Part shown: piece by piece, positions 1 through 8,864 of the stretch
How positions within the stretch are numbered: the first letter of the stretch is position 1
Layout of the letters: each line of letters opens with the position of its first letter
Virus record (IMG/VR): IMGVR_UViG_3300028581_002181
Span: 52,457-116,456 of that record
Reading direction: 5' to 3' (one strand)
DNA length: 64,000 nucleotides
Source of the DNA: a virus
The notes under the pieces: generated by a model
The model's input: the letters and a program-made list of their open reading frames with translations, nothing else
What the model was told of the DNA's origin: nothing
The model's database searches: none
Position numbers and translations under genes: made by a program

Positions 1-650
1 CTAAAAAAATACTGCATTAAAGAAGGTTCTCTTTTGTTACAGTGACTGATATATTTTTTTTGTTCAGAATTGTATTCAACCGTGGCGTGATATATTTCTA
101 ACACGTTAATAGCCCATTTGTGATGACTATTTTTAAGTTGTTCTACTATGTTCACACATTTATCCCAAACATGTGGATCCATCAGCACATTGGCATCCAC
201 AACTACTTTTTTACTGTGCAAAAGATCTGCCACAGCAATGATATGTGGCACATCCACTCTTTCGTGATGACAGCTCAGCATCACAATGTCATTGTAATGA
301 CCATATTCTTCCCACCATCTCAGTGTGCGTGATCCATTGGTGCTGATGCTGATCAAACAGTTGAATTTTTCTTTAAAGTATTTGGTGAATTCTCCAAAAT
401 CTTTCCATATAGTGGGTTCTCCTCCTATGATATGCAGATAGAAATCATTTTTGCCAATATTTTTTCTGTAATGTTCAATGAGATGAGAAAGATTTTTTTT
501 AATCAATTCAAGATCGGGCCAACCATGTGTGCCTTCGTTGGATCCGGGAAAACAATACCAGCACTTGTAGTTGCATCTGTTGCTGAGAAATAATTCAATC
601 CTCAAACTATCTTTGTGCTGATTACTGTGTATGGCTACTATATTTTCCAT
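1..650 (-). CDS. Radical SAM protein, 3' end beyond window
   Basis: Open from an ATG at 650 to the left edge without a stop (216 codons visible). The N-terminus carries CNYKCWYCFP, a CxxxCxxC [4Fe-4S]/SAM motif (about residues 26-33), followed by IGGEPTIWKD, the GGEP motif that contacts SAM. It is a close paralogue of the downstream-numbered neighbour at 638-1657: both share GTH, GGEPT-W-KD-G, NGSRT-RWW and VLMDP-W. Its ATG lies inside the end of that gene (13 nt overlap), so the two are translationally coupled. Substrate unknown; the family does radical chemistry on peptides, sugars or small molecules. The C-terminal auxiliary cluster region is not in view. Confidence 0.85.
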   Translation of the reverse strand, partial: MENIVAIHSNQHKDSLRIELFLSNRCNYKCWYCFPGSNEGTHGWPDLELIKKNLSHLIEHYRKNIGKNDFYLHIIGGEPTIWKDFGEFTKYFKEKFNCLISISTNGSRTLRWWEEYGHYNDIVMLSCHHERVDVPHIIAVADLLHSKKVVVDANVLMDPHVWDKCVNIVEQLKNSHHKWAINVLEIYHATVEYNSEQKKYISHCNKREPSLMQYFF

Positions 651-1657
651 TTTGTGATCTGTGTTTCAGGCATGCAAAAACAAGCAGCAAAAGGACAAGT
701 TACTGGTTTAATTTCTGGATCAAATGTGTCGATAAAATTTGTTTTTAAAATATTATGATAATAATTCAAACCATATAATTTTGCATTGCAGGCACCTTTA
801 AGATCACCGTTCCAATCCACATATATGCTTTCTAACCCTATATTGCATTTCCAATCTTTAAATTCATTCCATCCTTCATTGATATAGGTACCAGGTCTAG
901 CATATTTTGTAGAGCCTTCTGACATGGTGTATTTGCTTTCATACAGTCTTATTTCGTCTTTGAGCAATTTTCGATTTTTCCAAAACCACCATAGACTAGG
1001 CCATCTCTTCAAATCTTTTTTTAAATATTGTAATTGTTTGTTGTCATATCGTTTGACTCCAGGAGCAATTTTGTTACTGATGTGATGTGGTTCAATTACC
1101 TCTGCCACCATGATAAACCAAGGATACTTACTGTGTTTTTTCATTTTAGCAATGGCCTCTATACCTTGTGACCAGCGATCAGGATCCATAAGCACTTTGA
1201 CTGTGACTTTGGATCCAGCTGCATACAATATATCTGACACTTCAATCATGTGATCAACATCACCTTGTGCTAAATGCAAGGTAAGATGTGCATTATCTAT
1301 CTCATTGGCATGTTCTTTCCACCATCTCACTGTGCGTGACCCGTTGGATATAAGGCTAATATAGGCATTATGTTTTTTTTTTATTTCGGCCATAAAAGTT
1401 CCTAAATCTTTCCACAATGTTGGTTCTCCACCTGCAATAAAAAATTGAAATTTACTTTTGTTAAGTTTAACTTTATAAAAATTTAATAAATGATCCCAGT
1501 TCTTTATGACCAAATCTAAATCTTCAGGAGATCTATGCGTGCCTGTGTTGGCATCAGGAAAACAATAACGACACTGAAAATTGCAGACATTATTAGGATT
1601 CCAACGCACATTTAAAATATGTTTCTTTTGAGTGGAATCTATTCTTACAGGTTTCAT
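638..1657 (-). CDS. Radical SAM protein (SPASM-like C-terminus)
   Basis: 339 aa. CNFQCRYCFP (about residues 24-33) is the CxxxCxxC cluster motif and AGGEPTLWKD the GGEP motif. The C-terminal part has several cysteines (WKCNIGLESIYVDWNGDLKGAC, then CPFAACFC), the arrangement expected of a SPASM/Twitch auxiliary Fe-S domain. Start ATGA overlaps the stop of the 489 aa gene upstream, and its own 3' end overlaps the next radical SAM gene, so the three form one minus-strand operon. Tandem paralogue of the 1-650 gene. Substrate unknown; SPASM enzymes often modify peptides, but no precursor peptide gene was recognised here. Confidence 0.85.
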   Translation of the reverse strand: MKPVRIDSTQKKHILNVRWNPNNVCNFQCRYCFPDANTGTHRSPEDLDLVIKNWDHLLNFYKVKLNKSKFQFFIAGGEPTLWKDLGTFMAEIKKKHNAYISLISNGSRTVRWWKEHANEIDNAHLTLHLAQGDVDHMIEVSDILYAAGSKVTVKVLMDPDRWSQGIEAIAKMKKHSKYPWFIMVAEVIEPHHISNKIAPGVKRYDNKQLQYLKKDLKRWPSLWWFWKNRKLLKDEIRLYESKYTMSEGSTKYARPGTYINEGWNEFKDWKCNIGLESIYVDWNGDLKGACNAKLYGLNYYHNILKTNFIDTFDPEIKPVTCPFAACFCMPETQITKWKI

Positions 1658-3123
1658 TTGATCAAGTGAGAAATTTCAGGAAAGGTCAATTGAAAATCAG
1701 TTTTTCTATGTTGATCCATCTTTTCTATATATTGTTTAAAATCCGGCAGTAAATTGGTGTGATCTGTAGCATCCATCCAGTCCAGTATGCCTTCCCAACG
1801 TTTCCAACCATATGGATTTTTTTCCCAAAACTCCGAGTCCTGAGTATAATGATTCCATAACCATTCTTTTAATTCAGCAAACAGTTGTCGTACATGAGCT
1901 TTGTCTTCTTTAGGTAACACACGTATGGATAACCATGTGGGTATCCACAAAAGATGCACCCCTACTAGACCACCTCCAGTAATTTGTCCTGCAGCGTTCG
2001 TGTCAAAATTTAATTTTTTAAATCCACAGCTGATTTTCCATTTGATAAAATCTGGCACATGTTTAATGTTTAATATCTGCACAGCCAATGCAATGTTAGT
2101 CTGTATTTTTTCACTGGTGCGTTCAAGACGCCATAGATTTTTTTCTACCTGAGATGAATCGGTAGGAAAGCGTATGTAATGCAAACGATCACCTATGGCA
2201 TCCATGCTTATGCCCACCTTAACTTTTTTAAATTGCTCCCAAATTTCTATTATTTCTTCATTGATCAATGTGCCATTGGTGTTGTAACGTAAACCTATCT
2301 TGTGAGCATGTCCTCTTTTAATAATTTCTTGTAGGAAAGCCTTGTGTTCTTTTATTAATAATGGTTCACCGCCTGCAAAATATAATTGTTTTATGTGGGG
2401 TATTTGTTCATAGATCTGCTCCCAAAAAGCAGGATTTTCATGCCAGCGGTTATCAAAATCATCCTGCTGCCAACTCATTTGTTTTTTTATTAATTCGCTA
2501 GTGAACAGAGGATATACTGTTTTGTGATCATTTACCCATTGACTGGAATCATGAGGCGAACACATGATGCATTTTAAGTTGCAGGTGTGACCTAATCTCA
2601 AATCAAGATATTGTAATTTATGCGGCACTGTTCCATCTTCTTGGGTTTCTCTTATGAGTTCTTTGATGTCTGTTTGCTCCTGCAGATACCAAGTGCCTGT
2701 TTCCCAAACTCGTTTACTAACTATACCTTTGTCTTCTTCATCAAAACATTTTGTGCAGCTGGCAGGTATTTGTCCAGACAACATTAATTTTCTTACAGAT
2801 TTCATGTAGTCGTTGTTGAATGCTGCCGTGGGCAAATCTTTGCCAAAGTTTGCAGGCTCACCATCTTCTTTTTTGACCAGTCCTACTTTGTAGTCTCCAC
2901 TGTCTGCTCCGCTAGCGTTAGCCACACAACATATTCTCATGTCACCATTGGGTCTAGTGGCTAGGTGTATCCATGGCAAAATACAAAAACTAGCACTGCC
3001 AGATATCTGTTTAATTTTTTCTTTCCACTCTAAAAGTTGTGAATTTTTTTGGTCTTTATGGGTCGGCAGCAATTTTTCCGCAGCAACTTCATCGACAGAT
3101 TCTGATTGTTCTATATAAGACAT
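1654..3123 (-). CDS. Radical SAM protein with cysteine-rich N-terminal extension
   Basis: 489 aa. Core motif CNLKCIMCSP (about residue 180) and FAGGEPLLIKEH are radical SAM signatures. Before the core lies a domain containing FCILPWIHLATRPNGDMRICC and CTKCFDEE, i.e. the Twitch/SPASM-type cysteine set placed N-terminal rather than C-terminal to the radical SAM barrel. First gene of the minus-strand radical SAM operon; a GGTAAATA late-type octamer lies at 3136-3143. Phage-borne radical SAM proteins of this layout occur in marine T4-like genomes, but the substrate is not known to me. The core call is secure; the biological role is not. Confidence 0.85.
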   Translation of the reverse strand: MSYIEQSESVDEVAAEKLLPTHKDQKNSQLLEWKEKIKQISGSASFCILPWIHLATRPNGDMRICCVANASGADSGDYKVGLVKKEDGEPANFGKDLPTAAFNNDYMKSVRKLMLSGQIPASCTKCFDEEDKGIVSKRVWETGTWYLQEQTDIKELIRETQEDGTVPHKLQYLDLRLGHTCNLKCIMCSPHDSSQWVNDHKTVYPLFTSELIKKQMSWQQDDFDNRWHENPAFWEQIYEQIPHIKQLYFAGGEPLLIKEHKAFLQEIIKRGHAHKIGLRYNTNGTLINEEIIEIWEQFKKVKVGISMDAIGDRLHYIRFPTDSSQVEKNLWRLERTSEKIQTNIALAVQILNIKHVPDFIKWKISCGFKKLNFDTNAAGQITGGGLVGVHLLWIPTWLSIRVLPKEDKAHVRQLFAELKEWLWNHYTQDSEFWEKNPYGWKRWEGILDWMDATDHTNLLPDFKQYIEKMDQHRKTDFQLTFPEISHLIK

Positions 3124-3135
3124 GTTATCAAAGTA

Positions 3136-3143
3136 TATTTACC
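3136..3143 (-). promoter_or_regulatory. Candidate late promoter octamer GGTAAATA
   Basis: Minus-strand GGTAAATA 12 nt before the 489 aa radical SAM start. The same extended string GGTAAATATACT occurs before the 656 aa fibre gene near 63.25 kb. One mismatch region from the T4 late consensus TATAAATA, so moderate support only. Confidence 0.4.
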
Positions 3144-3171
3144 TTAATTAAATGCCCACATAATATTTTGC

Positions 3172-3179
3172 GATAAATA
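3172..3179 (+). promoter_or_regulatory. Late promoter octamer GATAAATA, 5 nt before ATG
   Basis: Plus-strand GATAAATA followed by five bases and the ATG at 3185. In T4 the octamer spans about -13 to -6, which would put the transcript start at the ATG itself. No Shine-Dalgarno sequence is present upstream of this start. Confidence 0.5.
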
Positions 3180-3184
3180 TCAAT

Positions 3185-3883
3185 ATGCTCCAAAAATTAG
3201 ATGTAATACTATCAGCTCAAGATATTTTGAAAAATTTACCAAAATTCAACACTGAACACAAAGACGAAGAAGTATTCATGTGTAAGACTTGGATGAATGA
3301 TCCAACAGGAGATTTCTTCTATGACCCTTGGAAGTTAAAATCAGAGTGGCAAACCAAAGAACTAGTGCAACTTTTTAATACTTTAGGACCAGTGGGTGAA
3401 GCAAGAATAATTGTAATGAAACCAGGATTCACTTATCTTGCACATTCCGATATTGATGACAGATATCATGTGACATTGCAGGGAGAACACAGCTATTTGA
3501 TTGATTTGGTGAACACAAAAATGTATCCTACTTTGACCGATAATTGTTGTTATCTTATGGATACTGCACACATACACACTGCTGTGAATTTTGGATATCT
3601 AGATAGAATTCAATTGGTAATAAGAAAATTACTTGAACGTGGTCAAATTAGAAATCGTGCTCATGTAAAAATTAAAGCAGAAAATCCTCCATACAACAGT
3701 AGATATCTTTTTGATAATTCTTTTTCAGTATGGCTCAACAAAGCAAATAAGAAAAAAATACTTGATAACTTTGTGACAATTTCACAAGAAGAAGTTTCAT
3801 TGGATTTAGAAAGAGAATACTTGGAAGAATTAAAAAATATTTCAAATCATTGCGGATTTGCAGTGCAAATTACACATGATTAA
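3185..3883 (+). CDS. Aspartyl/asparaginyl beta-hydroxylase-like 2OG oxygenase
   Basis: 232 aa. The central part reads as a double-stranded beta-helix: an H-x-D pair (H87, D89 in AHSDIDDRYHVTLQG), a distal His (H129/H131 in DTAHIHTAVN) and an Arg (R141 in DRIQLVI) that would bind iron and 2-oxoglutarate. This spacing matches the AspH family, which hydroxylates Asp/Asn or related substrates. Residues after 150 are charged and unassigned. Divergent from the radical SAM operon across a 61 bp gap holding two late octamers. No Shine-Dalgarno; ATG chosen because it is the first in frame. Substrate unknown. Confidence 0.6.
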   Translation: MLQKLDVILSAQDILKNLPKFNTEHKDEEVFMCKTWMNDPTGDFFYDPWKLKSEWQTKELVQLFNTLGPVGEARIIVMKPGFTYLAHSDIDDRYHVTLQGEHSYLIDLVNTKMYPTLTDNCCYLMDTAHIHTAVNFGYLDRIQLVIRKLLERGQIRNRAHVKIKAENPPYNSRYLFDNSFSVWLNKANKKKILDNFVTISQEEVSLDLEREYLEELKNISNHCGFAVQITHD

Positions 3884-3921
3884 CAATTAAACTGATCAAG
3901 TACATTCAAATACACATTTAG

Positions 3922-5103
3922 ATGAATATTTCAAAAAAAATATTACCAAACATAGGAGTAATAGGTGTTGGTCGCATTGGTCTTTGTTATGCATTACTTT
4001 TAGACCAAACTGGATATCAAGTGTATGCTTACGATATCAACACAGCTCATATAGAAAATTTAAAACAAGGTGTGGTGGATATTAACGAGCCAGATGTTTA
4101 TAATTTGCTTGAAAATAATCACATAGTTTTTACCAACAATGCTCAAAAAATATTTCAAAATTGTGAAATAATTTATATTATGGTGCCTACTCCAAGTAAC
4201 GCTGATGGAAGTTATGATATTTCTAAAGTTCAAAGTATTATCAAACAAATATGTGAATGTAATTTAGATATAAAAGAAAAAATAATAGTTGTGGGCAGCA
4301 CAGTAAATCCTGGAGATTGTAAAATATTAGAAAAACAATTGCAAGCATATCATGCGGGTTTGTTGTACAATCCAGTATTCACAGCTCAAGGTTCTATAAT
4401 AAAAGACCTACAACAAGCAGAGATGGTATTAATAGGTGGAGAATCTAATAAGGTTATAAAAAAATATCAACAGATTTATTTTGACATACAAACCATAAAA
4501 CCAAACATACATGTATTGAGTTTGACCGCAGCAGAGATAGCAAAAATAGCTGTAAATTGTTACTTAACTACTAAAATATCTTTTGCAAATATTTTAGGAG
4601 AAATTTTAATCATGTCTAAACTGGATAATGAAGTTGATCTCACATTAGATATGATAGGTTCAGATACAAGAATAGGAAAAAAATTTTTTAAATATGGACT
4701 AGGATATGGGGGACCATGTCTACCTAGAGATAATAGAGCACTGTCTCATTATGCGTCTAAAGTTGGAATAAAATTTGCTTTGGGTGATACTGTTGATCAA
4801 TTTAACCAACAACATACCTTATTCTTAGCAGATTTTTTTGCAAAAAAAAATGTAGAAAATTTGCCATTTTATTTTAAAACCGTATCTTACAAATCAAACG
4901 TTACGGATATTGAACAAAGCCAATTATATTTGCTGTGTTGTAAATTGTTAGAAAAAGGATTTATGGTATATATTGAGCCTATTCCTGCTTTACCCAACGA
5001 AATTCAAACATCATTGCAACAAAAATTTCAAGATTTAATTGCATTTGTTACTATTACTGACCTACACAGCAGTAATAAAAAAATATTTGAAATTTTTATT
5101 TGA
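3922..5103 (+). CDS. UDP-glucose/GDP-mannose-type 6-dehydrogenase
   Basis: 393 aa. N-terminal Rossmann fold IGVIGVGRIGLCYA (residues 11-24) binds NAD. The motif GYGGPCLPRD (about residue 258) holds the catalytic Cys of the nucleotide-sugar dehydrogenase family (usual form GGxCLPKD). VPTPSNADGSYD is also typical. Such enzymes oxidise an NDP-hexose twice to the uronic acid used in surface polysaccharides. Length is slightly short of the usual 420-440 aa and the C-terminal NDP-binding domain is weakly conserved. Sits between an AspH-like protein and a kinase-fold-like protein; likely acts on phage- or host-surface sugar metabolism, which is inference. Confidence 0.88.
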   Translation: MNISKKILPNIGVIGVGRIGLCYALLLDQTGYQVYAYDINTAHIENLKQGVVDINEPDVYNLLENNHIVFTNNAQKIFQNCEIIYIMVPTPSNADGSYDISKVQSIIKQICECNLDIKEKIIVVGSTVNPGDCKILEKQLQAYHAGLLYNPVFTAQGSIIKDLQQAEMVLIGGESNKVIKKYQQIYFDIQTIKPNIHVLSLTAAEIAKIAVNCYLTTKISFANILGEILIMSKLDNEVDLTLDMIGSDTRIGKKFFKYGLGYGGPCLPRDNRALSHYASKVGIKFALGDTVDQFNQQHTLFLADFFAKKNVENLPFYFKTVSYKSNVTDIEQSQLYLLCCKLLEKGFMVYIEPIPALPNEIQTSLQQKFQDLIAFVTITDLHSSNKKIFEIFI

Positions 5104-5179
5104 TTATCATAAACCTGTGGTAATCTATAATAGCCTACATGGACCAATGGTACAAATAAGTATTGAATAAACATTAATT

Positions 5180-5815
5180 ATGATAGAATACTGGAATAAC
5201 TTTTACAAGCACGAACTAGGCACATTAGCCATTGCTAATTTGGTATACGAGCCTTTGATCAGTCCTAACAAAAACATATTCAAAATGAATTTTAATAAAA
5301 ATGAATATTTTGTCAATTCCAATATGACTGATGATCTTAGACAAAATTGGTTTTCAAGGGAAATTAATTATATGGAAAAATTAAAAAATAAACCATATGC
5401 TCCTGAAATTTTAAACATTGATCACAGAAATAGAACCATTGAATTTAAATGGTATGATCGCAGTGTGAGTAAACTTATACACACTGGTGAAATATCCACA
5501 GTGCCCAACTGGCAACAACAGATCAAAGACATCGTTGCTGATTTAATGTCAGAAAACATACGCAAATCTAATCTTTATCCTCACACTTTTTATTTGGATC
5601 ATCATAATCATATTCGCATTATGGATTTGTATGGTTGCAGCAGCACTGAAGATAGATATGTGTCCAAAGAATTGTTGACTTCAATACTTTTTGATTCTAC
5701 TCATCCTAGATTTGCTCAAAGTCTTACAGGAGCAATGTATGATACTTTTAAACTGTATGAATTAACTATAAAAATGAATTATGGTGAATGGCCGGGAGAT
5801 TTTTTAAATGCTTGA
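5180..5815 (+). CDS. Kinase-fold-like protein (APH/pseudokinase-like), paralogue of 8857-9543
   Basis: 211 aa. Shares an opening block (LVYEPLISPNKNIF) and an order of elements with the 228 aa protein at 8857: REINYMEKL, then APEILNIDHRNRTIEF, then VPNWQQQIKDIV, then a block NLYPHTFYLDHHNHIRIMDLYG. That order (E of helix C, hinge, H...N...D loop) resembles aminoglycoside-phosphotransferase/kinase folds, but the HxD and DFG triads are degenerate, so catalysis is doubtful. A TATAAT at 5126-5131 with TTATCA 16 nt upstream could be a promoter for this plus-strand operon (weak). Next gene starts 8 nt inside this one. Confidence 0.5.
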   Translation: MIEYWNNFYKHELGTLAIANLVYEPLISPNKNIFKMNFNKNEYFVNSNMTDDLRQNWFSREINYMEKLKNKPYAPEILNIDHRNRTIEFKWYDRSVSKLIHTGEISTVPNWQQQIKDIVADLMSENIRKSNLYPHTFYLDHHNHIRIMDLYGCSSTEDRYVSKELLTSILFDSTHPRFAQSLTGAMYDTFKLYELTIKMNYGEWPGDFLNA

Positions 5816-6344
5816 ATACATGGGTAATAGTATGCACGTGATTGATTGGGATTCTGTAATTAAAGAAGTTCAAGACCAAGAAGGAAAATGTGCCTGCAAG
5901 TATCTTCCTGTAAAAGAAGTTGCAGAACTTAAAGAGATCGACGATGCACTGGGTAATTATTGTAGAGATTCCATTGAGTGGATCAATTATTATCCAGGCA
6001 AAGAATTTTCTATGGACATAGCTCATAAGTTTGGAGACTTTGTAAAAATGCCCAGAATGATTAAATGTTGGATATCCAAAGTGTTGCCTGGTAAAACTGC
6101 ACCGTGGCATTGGGACTGGGACGTAGATTGGAAAAAATATTTAGAAAATGGTCAACCAATAAGATTCACAGCAATGATTAATCCTCCTGCTGTGGGTCAT
6201 GTGTTTATTGTAGGAGACCAAGCATTATACAATGAAAAACAAGGTGATGTTCACAAATGGTCTGATTTTAGATCTTATCACGCAGGCACCAATTGTGGAT
6301 TGGTTCCTAAATTTAATTTTAATTATTTGGCATACGCAGAATGA
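5808..6344 (+). CDS. 2OG-Fe(II) oxygenase/AspH-like protein, tandem paralogue 1
   Basis: 178 aa. APWHWDWDVD supplies an H-x-D pair, SYHAGTN a distal His and VPKFNFNY a basic residue that could anchor 2-oxoglutarate. Aligns end to end with the next gene (GN-IDW, W-SKVLPG/WVSVIHQG, APWHWD, GHV-IV, LYN-KQGDV-KW, HAG-NCG-PK), which confirms the start at 5808 since both begin MxxYxGN. Overlaps its upstream neighbour by 8 nt and the paralogue by ATGA. Target unknown; may modify protein or glycan. Confidence 0.6.
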   Translation: MLEYMGNSMHVIDWDSVIKEVQDQEGKCACKYLPVKEVAELKEIDDALGNYCRDSIEWINYYPGKEFSMDIAHKFGDFVKMPRMIKCWISKVLPGKTAPWHWDWDVDWKKYLENGQPIRFTAMINPPAVGHVFIVGDQALYNEKQGDVHKWSDFRSYHAGTNCGLVPKFNFNYLAYAE

Positions 6345-6898
6345 AAAATTATATTGGTAATTGTTCTCAAATAATAGATTGGCCCAGTGTGTTGTACTCT
6401 GTGCAAAATTCTAAACCTGCTTATCAAGGACCTAGACATAAAAAAGGACAAGATTTGCCTGGCATAGCTGAAATAAGTTCTTCTTGGGAAAAGGCTGGAT
6501 ACAAATTATTATCAGAAGGTGGAACCATTGGATGGGATATGTGTGTGCCTGAAGATAACTTTGATCGAAAAATTGTTGATCAATTTGCAGATTACGTGAA
6601 TGTTGACCCTTTAAGCTGTTGGGTAAGTGTGATTCACCAAGGCTGTCATGCGCCGTGGCATTGGGACACTCAAGACAATGAGCAAGAGCTAAGAAAAATG
6701 GGAAATATAGAAAGATTTCATTGTCATATGGAAGATACTTTTCCAGGTCATGTGTTGATAGTAGAAAATGATTTATTTTATAATGCAAAGCAAGGAGATG
6801 TGTATAAATGGCCTGACAGAAATGCCTGGCACGCAGGTTCCAACTGTGGTCAAAGACCTAAATATATTTTTAATTTTTTTGGAAAAAGTCGTACATGA
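6341..6898 (+). CDS. 2OG-Fe(II) oxygenase/AspH-like protein, tandem paralogue 2
   Basis: 185 aa. HAPWHWDTQD gives the H-x-D metal pair, AWHAGSNCG the distal His and RPKYIFNF the basic partner. Tandem duplicate of the 178 aa gene with ATGA overlap at the start and ATGA overlap with the following SDR gene, so the three are coupled. Two extra Cys-containing turns (SCWVS, HQGCH) differ from paralogue 1, suggesting a shifted substrate. Function inferred from the metal triad only. Confidence 0.6.
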   Translation: MKNYIGNCSQIIDWPSVLYSVQNSKPAYQGPRHKKGQDLPGIAEISSSWEKAGYKLLSEGGTIGWDMCVPEDNFDRKIVDQFADYVNVDPLSCWVSVIHQGCHAPWHWDTQDNEQELRKMGNIERFHCHMEDTFPGHVLIVENDLFYNAKQGDVYKWPDRNAWHAGSNCGQRPKYIFNFFGKSRT

Positions 6899-7449
6899 AA
6901 ATTTTAATGACTGGCCATACTTCCCCTATAGGAAGTGTTTTGTTTGAACATCTATCTTTCACACACCAAGTCACTGGCATATCTAGGCAAAGTGGGTATG
7001 ATTTAAATAAATTTGAAGATATTCAAAAAATTATAAACGACAGCACAAATTATGATCATTTTATAAATTTAGCACACGTGGGAGATGCACAATGTCAATT
7101 GTTATCTTTAATTTATAAAAAATGGAGTGAAGTAAATCATTTGGGAAAGATAATTTCTTTTGGTACACTGGGTACTGAATTGCCAGAAGACATTTTAAAA
7201 AAAACTGGCACAGATTTAGATTATTTTAAAAAAAAAATACATTTAGAAAATATACACAAATGTTTGTCTATTCAAAAAATATTTGGCATTCAACCACAAA
7301 GTGTGTTGATTAGAATTTTAAATTTTGGAAAAAAAACTGGTTCAAGGCAGGGTGAACCTAGCTGCAATAAAGAAGAAATAATTAGAACTGTTGATTACGT
7401 ATTAAATGAAACTTTATATATAAGCAAGATTGATTTAAGAAAAATTTAA
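6895..7449 (+). CDS. Short NAD-dependent epimerase/SDR-like protein
   Basis: 184 aa. Begins MKILMTGHTSPIGSVL, a TGxxxxIG dinucleotide-binding motif at residues 6-13, close in form to the 255 aa epimerase at 30082. A Y-x3-K pair (DYFKKKIHLE) sits near residue 110 where SDRs keep their catalytic Tyr/Lys, and a Ser (ISFGTLG) upstream. Much shorter than typical epimerases (about 300 aa), so the sugar-nucleotide-binding half is reduced. Ends 4 nt into the convergent 2OG-oxygenase-like gene. Confidence 0.65.
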   Translation: MKILMTGHTSPIGSVLFEHLSFTHQVTGISRQSGYDLNKFEDIQKIINDSTNYDHFINLAHVGDAQCQLLSLIYKKWSEVNHLGKIISFGTLGTELPEDILKKTGTDLDYFKKKIHLENIHKCLSIQKIFGIQPQSVLIRILNFGKKTGSRQGEPSCNKEEIIRTVDYVLNETLYISKIDLRKI

Positions 7450-8252
7450 TAATTACTTAGATGATCTATGCCTAATTTTTTTCTAAATTCATCAGTGAAC
7501 ACACAATCAATACGTAATCCATACTCTTGTTCTTTATTAATTTCTCCTCCATGCCAATCTTGATCGTTCCAAAAAGCAGCATTAGAATTAATATACACTT
7601 TGTTCTTTGATTCAGGATTCCAGATATAGAATCCTCGTTTAGTATTATGTCTTATGTGTATGAATTCATTTCGGTGATCACTGTAACCTTGCTGATTGCC
7701 ATGTTTTCCGTCTAGATCTCTGTGTTCAAAAGGCTGACCGTCATGTTCACAATGAAAAAATATCACTCTACCTATACGACTAATAATTTGTTGTGTAAGT
7801 AAATTTTTTATCCAAATGACCAATCCTGGAAAATATTTACTTTCTTCAGTAATCTGTCTTTCTGAATTTCTATGGTCCCAATCTCCTTCGTTCCATAGAA
7901 AGTAATATATGTAAGGATCTTTGGCACCCAGCACTGCTTTGAGATAGCGTGTGAACTGATTTCTTGTGCGATAATCTTTGATATTGGCATAAAGATCATC
8001 ACCATTTTTTCTAATAGGATGATCTGCGGAAAGAGCAAGATATTCTTTTACAGCCATATAAATTGGTTTCCAATTCAATTGATAACTCATGTCCTGCAGA
8101 TTGAATCCTGGCGACATCCAAGTGCCTTCTTTGGCATATTCTCTAGCCAGAGCAAAACCTCTACATATTTCCGGATGTAATTTTCTAAAACCTTCTATGT
8201 CAAGATGTTGATCTAGAGCAATGTATGGTTTTCCACCAATTCCTCTTATCAT
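7446..8252 (-). CDS. 2OG-Fe(II) oxygenase-like protein
   Basis: 268 aa from the ATG at 8252 (a TTG or ATG further up is possible, to 8282). C-terminal half shows FEHRDLDGKH (H-x-D type), IHIRHNTKRGFYIWN, QDWHGGE (distal His) and LRIDCVF (Arg), the order expected in a double-stranded beta-helix 2OG oxygenase. Converges with the SDR gene (4 nt overlap) and is the only minus-strand gene inside the 3.2-10.7 kb plus block. An AATAAATA octamer lies 5 nt before the chosen ATG and no Shine-Dalgarno is visible. Substrate unknown. Confidence 0.5.
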   Translation of the reverse strand: MIRGIGGKPYIALDQHLDIEGFRKLHPEICRGFALAREYAKEGTWMSPGFNLQDMSYQLNWKPIYMAVKEYLALSADHPIRKNGDDLYANIKDYRTRNQFTRYLKAVLGAKDPYIYYFLWNEGDWDHRNSERQITEESKYFPGLVIWIKNLLTQQIISRIGRVIFFHCEHDGQPFEHRDLDGKHGNQQGYSDHRNEFIHIRHNTKRGFYIWNPESKNKVYINSNAAFWNDQDWHGGEINKEQEYGLRIDCVFTDEFRKKLGIDHLSNY

Positions 8253-8257
8253 ACAGA

Positions 8258-8265
8258 TATTTATT
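8258..8265 (-). promoter_or_regulatory. Late promoter octamer AATAAATA, 5 nt before ATG
   Basis: Minus-strand AATAAATA ending five bases before the ATG at 8252. Same leaderless-type spacing as at 3172, 39483, 44873 and 58578. It lies inside the possible longer reading frame, which argues for the shorter start. Confidence 0.4.
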
Positions 8266-8291
8266 TGTAAATACATCAGCAATTAATTATT

Positions 8292-8864
8292 ATGGCTTTC
8301 AAACTTATACCATATTCCGACAATTTAGATCTCAGTGAATTTTACAGCATAGCCAAAAACAAAGGCTTTGTGAATAATTCAACCAAAAAGATGTTGGTGG
8401 ATTCTTTATCTAACGAAGAAAAATTTCAAGTTTGGATGCTGATGTGGGATGACAGAGTAATTGGATCCAGTGCAGCACACACTTTTCCTGAAATGGGTGC
8501 TGATAGTTTCCGCATAGCTTGTCGTATTTGTACCTTTACAGACTGTTTGCCTAAAGAATACCAAATGGTGCGAACAAGAGACACCATTAGATATCATCAA
8601 ACCACAACTCAACAATTTTTTCAACCAGCAGGTATTAATTGGGCTGGCATAGGAAAAAATTATTATGTTACCACTAATAAAAATACTGACGGCACACAGA
8701 GACTGGTGCATTCTATTGTGGCTCCTACTTTGGAAAGTGTTGGTGTTTACACAAGAATCACCGACATGATGTACCGAGGAACCATACAGACTGTGTGGCG
8801 TGTGAATGCAGATGTGTATTTTGATCAATTAAAAAAAGTTAAATCATGGCCCACATATGAATAG
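8292..8864 (+). CDS. Conserved phage protein, possibly GNAT-like
   Basis: 190 aa. Not firmly recognised. The pattern KFQVWMLMWDDRVIGSSAAHTF followed by FRIACRICTF resembles the beta4-beta5 core of GNAT acetyltransferases (residue stretch with V-IG-S), and the spacing of later aromatic strands is compatible, but no clear acetyl-CoA pyrophosphate loop is visible. Divergent from the oxygenase gene across about 39 bp. Overlaps the next kinase-like gene by 8 nt, so they are probably made together. Confidence 0.4.
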   Translation: MAFKLIPYSDNLDLSEFYSIAKNKGFVNNSTKKMLVDSLSNEEKFQVWMLMWDDRVIGSSAAHTFPEMGADSFRIACRICTFTDCLPKEYQMVRTRDTIRYHQTTTQQFFQPAGINWAGIGKNYYVTTNKNTDGTQRLVHSIVAPTLESVGVYTRITDMMYRGTIQTVWRVNADVYFDQLKKVKSWPTYE

